The notes under the pieces: generated by a model
Seen by the model: the letters and a program-made list of their open reading frames with translations, nothing else
Databases searched by the model: none
What the model was told of the DNA's origin: nothing
Position numbers and translations under genes: made by a program
NCBI GenBank assembly: GCA_002309805.1
Contig: DBYJ01000008.1
Coordinates: forward strand, 56,110 to 89,696
DNA: 33,587 nucleotides
Reading direction: 5' to 3'
Origin: Bacteroidales bacterium UBA1189
GTDB taxonomy: Bacteria; Bacteroidota; Bacteroidia; Bacteroidales; Bacteroidaceae
In this document: piece by piece, positions 13,909-22,752 of the stretch
Layout: each line of letters opens with the position of its first letter
Position numbering within the stretch: the stretch's first letter is position 1

Positions 13909-16782
13909 ATGGAGGAGAAGTACATTTCTGTCAGAGGTGCGAATGTCAACAACCTGAAAAACGTCTCGGTGGATATTCCACGAGGAAAGTTGGTGGTGAT
14001 AACGGGACTGAGCGGATCGGGGAAATCGTCGCTGGCGTTCGACACGCTGTATGCCGAGGGGCAAAGGCGCTATGTAGAGAGCCTCTCGGCCTATGCCCGT
14101 CAGTTCCTGGGAAGGATGAAGAAGCCTGACTGCGACTTCATCAAGGGCCTTCCTCCTGCCATCGCCATCGAGCAAAAGGTGAACAGCCGCAACCCACGCT
14201 CTACCGTCGGCACCTCTACCGAAATCTACGACTATCTGCGTCTGCTCTACAGCCGCATCGGCAAAACCTACTCCCCCATCAGCGGACAACTGGTGAAGAA
14301 GCATACGCCCGAAGACCTCGTACAATGTATGCTTACCTACAGCCGAGGCACCCGCTTCACGGTATTAGCTCCCATCGTGCCACAAGCCGACCGGACGCTG
14401 AAGGAACAACTCGCCATCTACATGCAGCAAGGTTTCACACGCATGGACGTAAATGGCGAAATCATTCGAATAGAGGATTGGCTGATAGAAAGTCAACAAG
14501 TCAACAAGTCAACAAGTCAACAAGCCAAAAGTTCAACAAGTGGCAAAGCTGACCATTCCCGACGTGTTGACTCGTTGACTAGTGGACTTGTTGACCAACA
14601 AAAATATCTCGTCATTGACCGTCTTGCTGTGGATGACAGCCGCGAGACCGTCAGCCGCTTGACGGATTCGGCAGAAACGGCTTTCTTCGAAGGCAGCGGC
14701 ACGTGTATGCTTCGCTTCTACCCCGCCCAGATTCTCCACACCTTCAGCACCCGCTTCGAGGCTGACGGCATCACATTCGAGGAACCCAGCGACCAACTTT
14801 TCTCATTTAATAGCCCGCTTGGCGCCTGCCCTACTTGCGAGGGCTTCGGACGTATCATCGGCATTGACGAAAAACTCGTTATCCCCGATACCACGCTCAG
14901 CGTCTTTGACGGCGCTGTGGTCTGCTGGCGGGGCGATAAGATGAGCGAATGGAAGGACGACTTTATCCTCCACGCTGGCGAGGCAGATTTCCCCATCTTC
15001 ACACCCTATTACCAACTCACCCAAGAACAAAAGGATTACCTCTGGCACGGCCCACGCCACAAGACTTGCATCGACTCGTTCTTCAAGATGCTGGAGGAAA
15101 ACCAATACAAGATTCAGTATCGCGTCATGCTGGCCCGCTATCGCGGCAAGACGCTATGTCCCACTTGTCACGGTAGCCGATTGAAGAAGGAAGCCACCTA
15201 CGTCAAGGTGGGCGAACGTTCTATCGGCGACCTTGTGGAGATGCCCGTCAGCGAACTGAAGGGATTCTTCGATCGCCTGCAGCTCGACGAACACGACACG
15301 CTTGTCGCCAGCCGTCTGCTGAAGGAGATTACCAGCCGTCTGCAGTTCCTTCTTGATGTGGGGTTGGGCTATCTCACATTAAACCGCCTCAGCAACACCC
15401 TCTCGGGCGGCGAAAGCCAGCGCATCAACCTCGTTACCTCCCTTGGCAGTCCGCTCGTCGGCTCGCTCTACATCCTCGATGAACCCAGCATTGGCCTCCA
15501 TAGCCGCGACACGGATAAGCTCATTCGCGTGCTGCGCCAGCTTCAACAGGCAGGCAATACCGTTGTCGTCGTCGAACACGATGAGGAGATTATCCGCGCC
15601 GCTGACTACATCATCGACGTAGGTCCTGAGGCTGGCCGTCTCGGCGGCGAAATCGTCTGGCAGGGGAAGTTCAACGAGTCTACGAGTCTACAAGTCAACG
15701 AGTCTACAAACAGTTACACCTTGCGGTATCTGTTGGGCGAGGAGAAGATTCCTGTGCCCACTTCACGGCGGCCGTGGAATCTCCATATCGATGTAAAAGG
15801 GGCTCGACACAACAACCTGAAGGGCATCGATGTCACCTTCCCGCTCAACGTCCTCACCGTCGTCACAGGTGTCAGCGGTTCAGGTAAAAGCTCGCTGGTA
15901 CGCGACATTCTCTATAAAGCCCTCAACCGCCAGTTTGGCGAAAGTGGTGACCGCCCTGGGGATTTCACCCGCCTCGAAGGGGACATTCGCAGCATAAGCG
16001 CCGTGGAGTTTGTCGATCAGAACCCCATCGGGCGCTCCACTCGCAGCAATCCAGTCACTTACATCAAGGCCTACGACGAAATCCGCAAACTTTACGCCGC
16101 CCAACCCCTCTCCAAACAGATGGGCTACACACCCGGCTATTTCTCTTTCAACAGCGAGGGCGGACGTTGCGAGGAATGCAAGGGCGAAGGTACCATTACC
16201 GTTGAGATGCAGTTCATGAGCGACCTTGTGCTGGAGTGTGAAGCCTGCCACGGCAAGCGCTTCAAGAACGACACCCTTCTCGTCAAGTACCACGACCGCG
16301 ACATCCACGACATTTTGGAGATGACCGTCAACCAAGCTATCGAGTTCTTCACCGAGCATGGCGACAAGACCATCGTCTCCCGTCTGCGCCCTCTGCAGGC
16401 CGTCGGCCTTGGTTACATCAAACTCGGACAAAGTTCATCCACCCTTTCCGGCGGCGAGAACCAGCGTGTCAAGCTCGCTTACTACCTCGGGCAGGAGCGC
16501 TCAGCCCCCACCCTCTTCATCTTCGACGAACCTACTACCGGCCTCCACTTCCACGACATCAAAAAGCTGTTCGAAAGTTTCAACGCCCTCATTGACCGAG
16601 GCCATACCATCCTCATCATCGAACACAATATGGAAGTCATCAAATGTGCCGACTACGTCATCGACCTCGGCCCCGAGGGCGGCGAAGCAGGCGGCAGCCT
16701 CGTCGTCTGCGGCACCCCTGAGCAAGTCGCAGCCTGCCCCTCGTCCTATACCGGACACTTCCTTCGCGAAAAACTGACGTGA
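13909..16782 (+). CDS. uvrA: Excinuclease ABC subunit A
   Basis: A 957-residue ATP-binding DNA damage sensor that works with UvrB and UvrC in nucleotide excision repair. The first ATPase has Walker A GLSGSGKSS (33-41) and signature LSGGESQRI; the second has GVSGSGKSS, LSGGENQRV and FIFDEPTTGLH. Zinc-binding cysteines appear in CPTCEGFGR, LCPTCHGSRL, CEECKGEG and CEACHGKRF. The protein carries two repeat-encoded insertions: residues about 195-231, from a palindromic octamer element (14492-14595), and about 588-601, from a second octamer array (15670-15709). Both keep the frame and lie where UvrA has linkers or peripheral regions. The start at 13909 is 5 bp after the preceding stop. Confidence 0.96.
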   Translation: MEEKYISVRGANVNNLKNVSVDIPRGKLVVITGLSGSGKSSLAFDTLYAEGQRRYVESLSAYARQFLGRMKKPDCDFIKGLPPAIAIEQKVNSRNPRSTVGTSTEIYDYLRLLYSRIGKTYSPISGQLVKKHTPEDLVQCMLTYSRGTRFTVLAPIVPQADRTLKEQLAIYMQQGFTRMDVNGEIIRIEDWLIESQQVNKSTSQQAKSSTSGKADHSRRVDSLTSGLVDQQKYLVIDRLAVDDSRETVSRLTDSAETAFFEGSGTCMLRFYPAQILHTFSTRFEADGITFEEPSDQLFSFNSPLGACPTCEGFGRIIGIDEKLVIPDTTLSVFDGAVVCWRGDKMSEWKDDFILHAGEADFPIFTPYYQLTQEQKDYLWHGPRHKTCIDSFFKMLEENQYKIQYRVMLARYRGKTLCPTCHGSRLKKEATYVKVGERSIGDLVEMPVSELKGFFDRLQLDEHDTLVASRLLKEITSRLQFLLDVGLGYLTLNRLSNTLSGGESQRINLVTSLGSPLVGSLYILDEPSIGLHSRDTDKLIRVLRQLQQAGNTVVVVEHDEEIIRAADYIIDVGPEAGRLGGEIVWQGKFNESTSLQVNESTNSYTLRYLLGEEKIPVPTSRRPWNLHIDVKGARHNNLKGIDVTFPLNVLTVVTGVSGSGKSSLVRDILYKALNRQFGESGDRPGDFTRLEGDIRSISAVEFVDQNPIGRSTRSNPVTYIKAYDEIRKLYAAQPLSKQMGYTPGYFSFNSEGGRCEECKGEGTITVEMQFMSDLVLECEACHGKRFKNDTLLVKYHDRDIHDILEMTVNQAIEFFTEHGDKTIVSRLRPLQAVGLGYIKLGQSSSTLSGGENQRVKLAYYLGQERSAPTLFIFDEPTTGLHFHDIKKLFESFNALIDRGHTILIIEHNMEVIKCADYVIDLGPEGGEAGGSLVVCGTPEQVAACPSSYTGHFLREKLT
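14492..14595. repeat. Palindromic octamer-repeat element inside uvrA
   Basis: Four perfect GTCAACAA units (14492-14523) form the left arm; a diverged middle follows; the right arm is four units in the opposite orientation (GTGTTGAC, TCGTTGAC, TAGTGGAC, TTGTTGAC; 14564-14595). The outermost units are exact inverted copies. The uvrA frame reads through the element (about 37 added residues, Q/V/N/K/S/T-rich, S195-Q231). Confidence 0.93.
15670..15709 (+). repeat. Second octamer array inside uvrA
   Basis: Five units with exact 8-bp phasing: TTCAACGA, GTCTACGA, GTCTACAA, GTCAACGA, GTCTACAA. They encode FNESTSLQVNEST, between the first ATPase half and the second (residues about 588-600). Confidence 0.9.
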
Positions 16783-16897
16783 TATAGACGTAAAAGCTAC
16801 TTTTTGGGGCTGACGATGAAAAAAGTCGTTTTTCCCATGCAGTATTTCGGGAGTTCCGCCGTTTATATAAATAGAAACTTGCCCAAAAACTGCAAAA

Positions 16898-17686
16898 ATG
16901 AAAAAGATTCTTCTCATCGGCCTGCTGCTGGCTACAATGGCTGCAAGTGCACAGGATTCCATCAGATACCGCTCGCCATTTGTAGCGGGGATGCTGTCGT
17001 GCGTCTGTCCAGGTGCCGGACAATTTTATAATAAGGAAAAGGAAAAAGGCTGGGAGTATATGGGCGTCACTTGGGGCTCACTCATTGCCGGAGGCTTCGT
17101 CCTGAACTGGGCGGAGAACACCAAAGACGACGGGGACTGGGCGATGGGAATCTTAGCTGGAGGTTATCTGATTGGTATCGGCGCGACGACTTGGTTTACT
17201 AGCGTTATCGATGCAGGTAGCTCGGCAAAGATGATAAACCAAGGCGGACCGTTGGTCTATCCCGAGGGCTACAAGCGCAAATCGCCCATCATTGCGGGCA
17301 CGCTCTCGGCACTCCTTCCTGGCGGAGGGCAATTCTACAACGGCGACATAGAGAAGGGCGTACGGCATCTGATGATTTTTGCAGCAGGTGCGTATGGCCT
17401 TATGGCATCTGGAACAATGACAGATTACGACTCTTCTACTTCCTCTGCTATCGGACCAGTTATCATGGTGGTTTTCTTGAGTGCTTTGGAGGCTAACTTG
17501 ATATGGTCGATTGTCGATGCGGCAAAGACTGCTAACAAGCGTAATCTGAGCGCTGCCTCCCCGAAAGCAGAGGCTTGCGCCGTGCGCCTATCACCTGACA
17601 TAGCGCTGAACAAAGCTCCTCTTGCACTTGGAACGCAAGCCTCCCCCACTCTATCCGCAGGCCTCAAGCTATCTGTTTCCTTCTAA
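16898..17686 (+). CDS. Exported membrane protein with duplicated PGxGQFYN motif (DUF5683-like)
   Basis: A 262-residue protein. The signal peptide MKKILLIGLLLATMAASAQ ends near residue 19. The body contains two copies of one module: SPFVAGMLSCVCPGAGQFYN at about 26-45 followed by EKGWEYM, and SPIIAGTLSALLPGGGQFYN at about 129-148 followed by EKGVRHL. Each is followed by hydrophobic helices. The P-G-x-G-Q-F-Y-N motif resembles the DUF5683/TM2-type small membrane domains of Bacteroidetes. The function of these domains is not known to me. The 115-bp gap after uvrA suggests a separate transcript, but I see no clear promoter. Confidence 0.8.
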   Translation: MKKILLIGLLLATMAASAQDSIRYRSPFVAGMLSCVCPGAGQFYNKEKEKGWEYMGVTWGSLIAGGFVLNWAENTKDDGDWAMGILAGGYLIGIGATTWFTSVIDAGSSAKMINQGGPLVYPEGYKRKSPIIAGTLSALLPGGGQFYNGDIEKGVRHLMIFAAGAYGLMASGTMTDYDSSTSSAIGPVIMVVFLSALEANLIWSIVDAAKTANKRNLSAASPKAEACAVRLSPDIALNKAPLALGTQASPTLSAGLKLSVSF

Positions 17687-17711
17687 ATCCAAGCAAATAA
17701 AGACATAAAAT

Positions 17712-17799
17712 TGCATCGGACGCCTGCGATGCATTCAACGGAGGCCTCTGATTTATGCATCGCACACCTCCGCCTGATTCATCGGAGGCGTGCGATGCA
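17712..17799. repeat. 22-bp-period repeat with strong hairpin
   Basis: Four units of about 22 bp (starting near 17712, 17734, 17756, 17778) vary around CATCGGAGGCGTGCGATGCA, the third in inverted orientation. Units three and four form a 17-bp stem with one mismatch (17756-17772 with 17783-17799) and a 10-nt loop. The first unit is itself palindromic (TGCATCG at 17712-17718, CGATGCA at 17727-17733). It lies between two same-strand genes and could end the upstream transcript, though no T-run follows. Confidence 0.8.
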
Positions 17800-17856
17800 G
17801 AACAACATCATGCTTCTTATGAAAAAGATTTGTCTTCAGCCACTCATAAAAAATGT

Positions 17857-17905
17857 TATTTTTGACAGAAGCTGAAGGTTGTTTCGAGAAAAGAGCGTAT
17901 TTTTG
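17857..17905 (+). promoter_or_regulatory. Two tandem -7 elements before the first TonB receptor
   Basis: TATTTTTG occurs twice, at 17857-17864 and 17898-17905, both exact TAnnTTTG matches. Neither has a well-spaced TTTG at -33. Use of the second would give an almost leaderless mRNA, because the ATG is at 17911. Confidence 0.55.
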
Positions 17906-17910
17906 CAGAA

Positions 17911-20094
17911 ATGGATACAAGAAATAGAAGACATTTCACTACAAGATATATTCTACTACCTTTGCTGTGCCTTTGTACGGCAATGGCGGCACAGGAGGTG
18001 GAGCCTGAGCATCATCACGAGGAAGACTCAACCGACGTTTTCTTCCGCCATCTACAACTGGGTGAAATCACCGTGACGGGCGTCACCGGCGACACCAAAC
18101 TAAAGCATTCCACAGCCCCCGTCAGCATTGTCACGCCGCAGATGCTGCGTTCCACGTCATCGACGAACATCATCGACGCCATTGCCCACCAGCCTGGCAT
18201 AAGCCAGCTGACTACAGGCAGCGGCATCTCAAAACCCATCATCCGCGGACTAGGCTACAATCGTGTAGTCGTCATCAGCGAGGGCATCCGTCAGGAAGGC
18301 CAGCAATGGGGCGACGAACACGGCGTAGAGGTTGATGGCAGCAGCGTCAGCTCGGTGGAGATTCTAAAAGGACCCGCCTCGCTGATGTACGGCTCCGACG
18401 CTATGGCTGGCGTCGTCATCCTGCATGCCCCACCCACGTTAGCCGAGGGCGAGACGCACGCCCATGTCGGTACGGAGTATCAGACCAACAATGGCTTGTT
18501 TGCCACCAACCTTTCATTAGCAGGCAATCATAAAGGATTTGTCTGGGATGCGCAATACGGCAGAAAGATGGCCCACGCCTACCGAAACCCTTACGATGGT
18601 TATGTGCCAGGCTCACAATTCCTCGAAAACTCAGGCCGTCTGATGCTTGGGCTGAACAAATACTGGGGTCACTCACGTCTGACGTGGTCAGGCTATTATC
18701 TGCAGCCAGGCATCATCGAGGGCGAACGCGACGAAACGACGGGCGAGCTGGTTCATGGTGAAGGGTTCATGGTTCATGGTTATGGCAAGTCGTTGCCCTT
18801 TCAGCAAGTGTATCACCACAAGCTGGTGTGGGACAATGCGCTCGACCTTCCTGAGGGCTCTCTGAAAGCTGTCGTCGGCTATCAGCAGAACCGCCGGCAG
18901 GAGTTCGAGGAGAGCGCCGACGACTACGAACTCTACTTCAAGCTACACACGCTGACCTACGACTTGCGCTACGTCACAGAGGAGTGGGACGATTGGAAAC
19001 TCTCGGCAGGCATCGGCGGCATGTACCAGAATTCTCAAAACAAGGGCGAGGAGTTCTTGATACCCGAATACCGTCTCTCCGACATCGGCGGCTACGCTAC
19101 CGCCACAAGAACGCTTGACGACTATTGGACAATCAACGGCGGCATGCGCTATGACCATCGCACCATTGACATTACGAATCCTCATGAGACATGCATAAAG
19201 AACTACATCCTCCATTATGGTAACATAACGGGCAGCGCAGGTATCGTCGGTAACCTGGGCGAGCACTTCAATCTTCGTCTGAACTTAGCCCGTGGTTTCC
19301 GTACGCCCAACATCAGCGAGCTAGCCTCAGATGGCATCCACGAAGGCTCCATCCGCTACGAGCTCGGCAACCGTCAGCTCAAGGCGGAATACAGCCTGCA
19401 GGCCGACCTCGGGCTCGATTTCACCTCGCGCTATGTCTCGGCACAGCTGGCTCTCTTTGCCAACCGCATCGACAACTACATTTTCACTCACCGGCTTCCC
19501 ATAACCATAGAAGAGGGCTATCTGACCTATGCTTACACGCAGGGCAATGCCCGCCTGCTGGGCTTCGAGGCTGGTGTTGACGTCCACCCCATCCACTCCA
19601 TCCACTTCGGTAATACATTCTCTTTTGTCGATGCCCAGTTGCTGCACCAGCCTGCGGATGCGACTTATCTGCCTTTTACGCCGGCTCCACGCTGGACGTC
19701 GGAACTGAAATGGGAGCTGACTCACCACTCGCACACCACCTTCGGCCATCACACCCATCCCGTCATCCCCGCCGCCCTATCGCTGAACAACCTCTTTATT
19801 GCCGCAGACATCGACCATTATTTCAAGCAGAATCACATCTATAGCGCCGATGAGACCGAGACCGTCACACCCGCCTACACGCTGCTGGGCCTCTCCGCGG
19901 GCACCGATGTCCTGTTGCACGGCGTGAAGGTGGCCGAGCTCTACCTCCTTGCCGACAATCTACTCGATTGTGCCTACCAGAATCACCTCAGCCGTCTGAA
20001 GTATGCTCCGCTAAACCCCGTCACCGGCCGTCGCGGCATCTATAATATGGGTCGTAACATCACCTTCAAAGTCGTGTTCCCGATGGAACTCTGA
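17911..20094 (+). CDS. TonB-dependent outer-membrane receptor, His-rich (possible zinc/metal uptake)
   Basis: A 727-residue outer-membrane protein. A signal peptide (1 to about 27) is followed by an EPEHHHEEDST stretch (His34-36). A plug domain follows with ITVTGVTGDTKL, PQMLRSTSSTNIIDAIAHQPG, IRGLGYNRVVVISEGIRQEGQQWG and VEILKGPASLMYGSDAMAGVV. A long beta-barrel then ends in ITFKVVFPMEL. A second His cluster, HHSHTTFGHHTH (605-616), lies in a late barrel loop. His-rich N-termini and loops are known in ZnuD-type zinc receptors, so metal uptake is a reasonable inference. Residues about 280-292 (VHGEGFMVHGYG) come from a GGTTCAT repeat. It heads a same-strand cluster to 26155 and overlaps the next gene by one base. 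Confidence 0.9.
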   Translation: MDTRNRRHFTTRYILLPLLCLCTAMAAQEVEPEHHHEEDSTDVFFRHLQLGEITVTGVTGDTKLKHSTAPVSIVTPQMLRSTSSTNIIDAIAHQPGISQLTTGSGISKPIIRGLGYNRVVVISEGIRQEGQQWGDEHGVEVDGSSVSSVEILKGPASLMYGSDAMAGVVILHAPPTLAEGETHAHVGTEYQTNNGLFATNLSLAGNHKGFVWDAQYGRKMAHAYRNPYDGYVPGSQFLENSGRLMLGLNKYWGHSRLTWSGYYLQPGIIEGERDETTGELVHGEGFMVHGYGKSLPFQQVYHHKLVWDNALDLPEGSLKAVVGYQQNRRQEFEESADDYELYFKLHTLTYDLRYVTEEWDDWKLSAGIGGMYQNSQNKGEEFLIPEYRLSDIGGYATATRTLDDYWTINGGMRYDHRTIDITNPHETCIKNYILHYGNITGSAGIVGNLGEHFNLRLNLARGFRTPNISELASDGIHEGSIRYELGNRQLKAEYSLQADLGLDFTSRYVSAQLALFANRIDNYIFTHRLPITIEEGYLTYAYTQGNARLLGFEAGVDVHPIHSIHFGNTFSFVDAQLLHQPADATYLPFTPAPRWTSELKWELTHHSHTTFGHHTHPVIPAALSLNNLFIAADIDHYFKQNHIYSADETETVTPAYTLLGLSAGTDVLLHGVKVAELYLLADNLLDCAYQNHLSRLKYAPLNPVTGRRGIYNMGRNITFKVVFPMEL
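18750..18785 (+). repeat. GGTTCAT short repeat inside the TonB receptor
   Basis: GGTTCATGG occurs three times in 36 bp, the last two with a 7-bp period. The repeat encodes VHGEGFMVHGYG in a probable extracellular loop and keeps the frame. Confidence 0.8.
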
Positions 20095-20795
20095 TGGATT
20101 CAATAGAATTAAGAGTTAAAAAACAAATGATATTCCAGGAAATCCACAACAGCGCTGAACTAATGGAACTCATCAGCCGCATCGGCTTTCTGCCTCTGCT
20201 TGACAGCGGTATACGCGGCTTCTCGGCCGAGGAGATGGTCGACGAGGAATGCCGCTATGTGGCATTGCCCGACGGCGGATGGGACTGGCCCCTCTGGAAA
20301 TGGAAGGGCGCGGTCATCACCGACGGAGGGCATGTCTATGGCAAGTTCTTCGCCGGCAAAGCGGGCTTCATCAGTCGCGAGTGGTGGCCCGACTTTGTCA
20401 ACTACCGCCGCAGCCGTCACGCTACCCCCACGATGGGCAGCATTGACGAGGCCATCCTGCTGACGCTGGCCGAGCACGGTAGCCTCATCACCCGCGAGCT
20501 GCGTACTGCCTGCGGCTTCGACGGCCCTGGGATGCGCAGCCGTTTCGATGCCTACGTTACCCGCCTGCAAATGGCCACACGCATCGTCACCGAGGACTTC
20601 GTCTATCCCCTCGACCGTCATGGACGCGAGTACGGCTGGGGTTTGTCGCTGCTCACCACACCCGAACGACTCTATGGACGCGAAACCTGCTGCTGCGACC
20701 GCACCCCCGACGAATCGTTCGCCCGCATCAAGAACCATCTCCACACCCTTTGCCCCCGTGCTACCGAAGCTCAGATTATCCGAATGATTAAATAA
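20094..20795 (+). CDS. AlkZ-like (winged-helix) protein of unknown role
   Basis: A 233-residue cytoplasmic protein. It has a Trp-rich middle (GGWDWPLWKWKGAV, GFISREWWPDFVNYRRSR) and a DNA-binding-looking C-terminal half (ITRELRTACGFDGPGMRSRFDAYVTRLQMATRIVTEDFVYP), resembling proteins annotated as AlkZ-related in Bacteroidales. AlkZ itself is a DNA glycosylase that unhooks crosslinks; activity here is not demonstrated. The ATG at 20094 overlaps the receptor's TGA, but family similarity appears to begin at Met12 (20127), after an AT-rich stretch, so the later start is a real alternative. Family name is from recall, moderate confidence. Confidence 0.7.
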   Translation: MDSIELRVKKQMIFQEIHNSAELMELISRIGFLPLLDSGIRGFSAEEMVDEECRYVALPDGGWDWPLWKWKGAVITDGGHVYGKFFAGKAGFISREWWPDFVNYRRSRHATPTMGSIDEAILLTLAEHGSLITRELRTACGFDGPGMRSRFDAYVTRLQMATRIVTEDFVYPLDRHGREYGWGLSLLTTPERLYGRETCCCDRTPDESFARIKNHLHTLCPRATEAQIIRMIK

Positions 20796-20817
20796 CCCCT
20801 TTATTTCCTCTCAAACA

Positions 20818-21999
20818 ATGAAAGATTTCAAGTATTATGCGCCCACCGAAGTGGTGTTTGGCGAACAATCAGAAGAGCAGGTGGCTCGTCTGGTCAAGAA
20901 GTATGGTGGCACGAAAGTGCTGGTACACTATGGCGGCAAGAGTGCTGAACGTTCGGGGCTCCTCGGCAAGATTTGCGGGCTGCTCACCGAGGGCGGCATT
21001 CCGTTTGTCAGCCTGGGCGGCGTGGTGCCGAATCCGCGTCTGTCGCTGGCTAAGCAGGGCATCGAGCTCTGCCGTAAAGAAGGTGTTGATTTCATCCTCG
21101 CCATCGGCGGCGGCAGCGTCATCGATTCGGCCAAGTGCATCGCCTACGGCGTCTGCATGGAGGGCGACGTTTGGGATCTCTATCTCGGCAACGCCACGCC
21201 CACGGCCATGCTCCCCGTAGGCTGCGTGGTCACCATCCCCGCCGCCGGCAGCGAGATGTCCGAGGCGAGCGTCATCACCAACGAGGACGGCGATGTCAAG
21301 CTCGGCTATTCCAACAACCTCTCACGTCCCAAGTTCGCCATCATGAACCCACGGCGCACGTTCACTCTCCCGCCCTACCAGACAGCCGCCGGCGTCACCG
21401 ACATGATGATGCACACCATGGAGCGCTACTTCACCAAGGACGACGATATGGACTTCACCACCGACGTCGCCGAGGCTATGCTGCGCAGTATCAAGACCGC
21501 CGTCTTTGCCGTGCTACGCAACCCCGAGGACTACCGCTATCGCGCCCAGATTATGTGGGGCGGCAGCCTGATGCACAACGGACTCACCGGCTGCGGCGTC
21601 ACCGACGACTGGGCCACCCATCAGCTGGAACATGAGCTCAGCGGCATGTTCGACGTCACCCACGGTGCCGGCCTTGCTGCCATCTGGCCCAGCTGGGCAC
21701 GCTATGTGATGAACGAGAACCTCCCACGCTTTGTCCGCTTCGCCGTCAACGTCATGGACGTCCCCAACGACTTCACCGACCCCGAAGGTACCGCTCTACG
21801 CGGCATCGAGGCTATGGAACGTTTCTACCATGCCATCGGCATGCCCACGACCATCCGCGAACTCATTGGCCGCGATGTCACCGACGACGAAATCCGCGAA
21901 ATGGCCCGCAAGTGCAGCCGCGACTACACCGCCACCTGCGGTGCCCTCCGCGTCCTCCATGCCGATGACATGGAAGCCATTTACCGCATGGCACGATAA
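20818..21999 (+). CDS. Iron-containing alcohol dehydrogenase (butanol dehydrogenase type)
   Basis: A 393-residue cytoplasmic enzyme of the type III metal-dependent family, reducing aldehydes with NAD(P)H. GGGSVIDSAK is the nucleotide-binding motif. Metal ligands are expected in AAGVTDMMMHTMERYF and in HQLEHELSGMFDVTHGAGLAA, which carries the family's spaced histidines. The sequence resembles YqhD/BdhA-type aldehyde reductases, which often detoxify reactive aldehydes. It begins 22 bp after the AlkZ-like gene. Confidence 0.92.
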   Translation: MKDFKYYAPTEVVFGEQSEEQVARLVKKYGGTKVLVHYGGKSAERSGLLGKICGLLTEGGIPFVSLGGVVPNPRLSLAKQGIELCRKEGVDFILAIGGGSVIDSAKCIAYGVCMEGDVWDLYLGNATPTAMLPVGCVVTIPAAGSEMSEASVITNEDGDVKLGYSNNLSRPKFAIMNPRRTFTLPPYQTAAGVTDMMMHTMERYFTKDDDMDFTTDVAEAMLRSIKTAVFAVLRNPEDYRYRAQIMWGGSLMHNGLTGCGVTDDWATHQLEHELSGMFDVTHGAGLAAIWPSWARYVMNENLPRFVRFAVNVMDVPNDFTDPEGTALRGIEAMERFYHAIGMPTTIRELIGRDVTDDEIREMARKCSRDYTATCGALRVLHADDMEAIYRMAR

Positions 22000-22021
22000 A
22001 GGTCGAAGTCAATAAACGAAC

Positions 22022-22750
22022 ATGGACAGACGAGAATTTATGAAGAAGACGGCAATCACAGCGGCAGGAGTAGCTGTCGGGTCACCGGTGGCAGCCATGT
22101 TGCAATCGACCGGGGATGGGAGGCAGACAAAAGTATTATTGGTCAACGGCAGCCCGAGGCCCGACGGCAACACCTTCTGCTGTCTGAAGGAGATTGAAAC
22201 ACAGCTGCTGAAGCACGGTGTGCAGTCAGAGATTGTGCAGATAGGCCGCAAACCCGTCCGCATGTGCATCAACTGCGGCGCATGCCGGAACAACGGTGGC
22301 ACCGGCTGCGTGTACGACGACGATGCCTGCGCCGAAATCATCAGTAAGATGGCCACCGCCGATGCGCTCATCGTGGGCACCCCCGTCTATTACGGACAGC
22401 CCAATGGCGGCATTCTCGCCATTATGCAGCGCCTATTCTTCTCGGCAGGCCATCTGGTGCAGAACAAGCCTGCCGCGGCCCTGGCCGTCTGCCGTCGCGG
22501 CGGCGCTACGGCCACGCTGCAGACCATGAATATGATGTTCGAGATGATGAACATGCCCGTTGTCACTTCGCAGTATTGGAACATCGCCTACGGGGCAGGA
22601 AAAGGTCAGGTAAAGCTCGATGCCGAAGGCATGCAAACCATGCGCACGCTAGCCACCAACATGGCCTTCCTCCTGCAGAAGATTCACGCCGACGGCAATC
22701 CCGCGCCCAAGCGCAACGAGTCCCCTGCGTTCACAAACTTCATCAGGTGA
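22022..22750 (+). CDS. Tat-exported flavodoxin-like FMN reductase
   Basis: A 242-residue protein. The N-terminus MDRREFMKKTAITAAGVAVG has a twin-arginine pattern (RREFMKK) before a hydrophobic stretch, so export by Tat is likely. The core is an NADPH-dependent FMN reductase / flavodoxin fold: VLLVNGSPRPDGNT binds FMN phosphate, and VGTPVYYGQPNGG is the second flavin loop. Four cysteines in MCINCGACRN...GC (82, 85, 88, 96) match the cluster or disulfide motif of iron-sulfur-flavoprotein relatives. It might reduce a metal, siderophore or quinone in the periplasm. It lies 22 bp after the dehydrogenase and ends 2 bp before the regulator gene. Confidence 0.85.
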   Translation: MDRREFMKKTAITAAGVAVGSPVAAMLQSTGDGRQTKVLLVNGSPRPDGNTFCCLKEIETQLLKHGVQSEIVQIGRKPVRMCINCGACRNNGGTGCVYDDDACAEIISKMATADALIVGTPVYYGQPNGGILAIMQRLFFSAGHLVQNKPAAALAVCRRGGATATLQTMNMMFEMMNMPVVTSQYWNIAYGAGKGQVKLDAEGMQTMRTLATNMAFLLQKIHADGNPAPKRNESPAFTNFIR

Positions 22751-22752
22751 TT

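Noticed and set aside
16813..16833. Possible intrinsic terminator after uvrA (ACGA/TCGT stem and T-run)
   Set aside because: The stem has only four base pairs, too weak to call.
22576..22752. Upstream extension of the winged-helix gene
   Set aside because: It lies entirely within the flavoprotein gene in another frame; the family domain starts at 22753.
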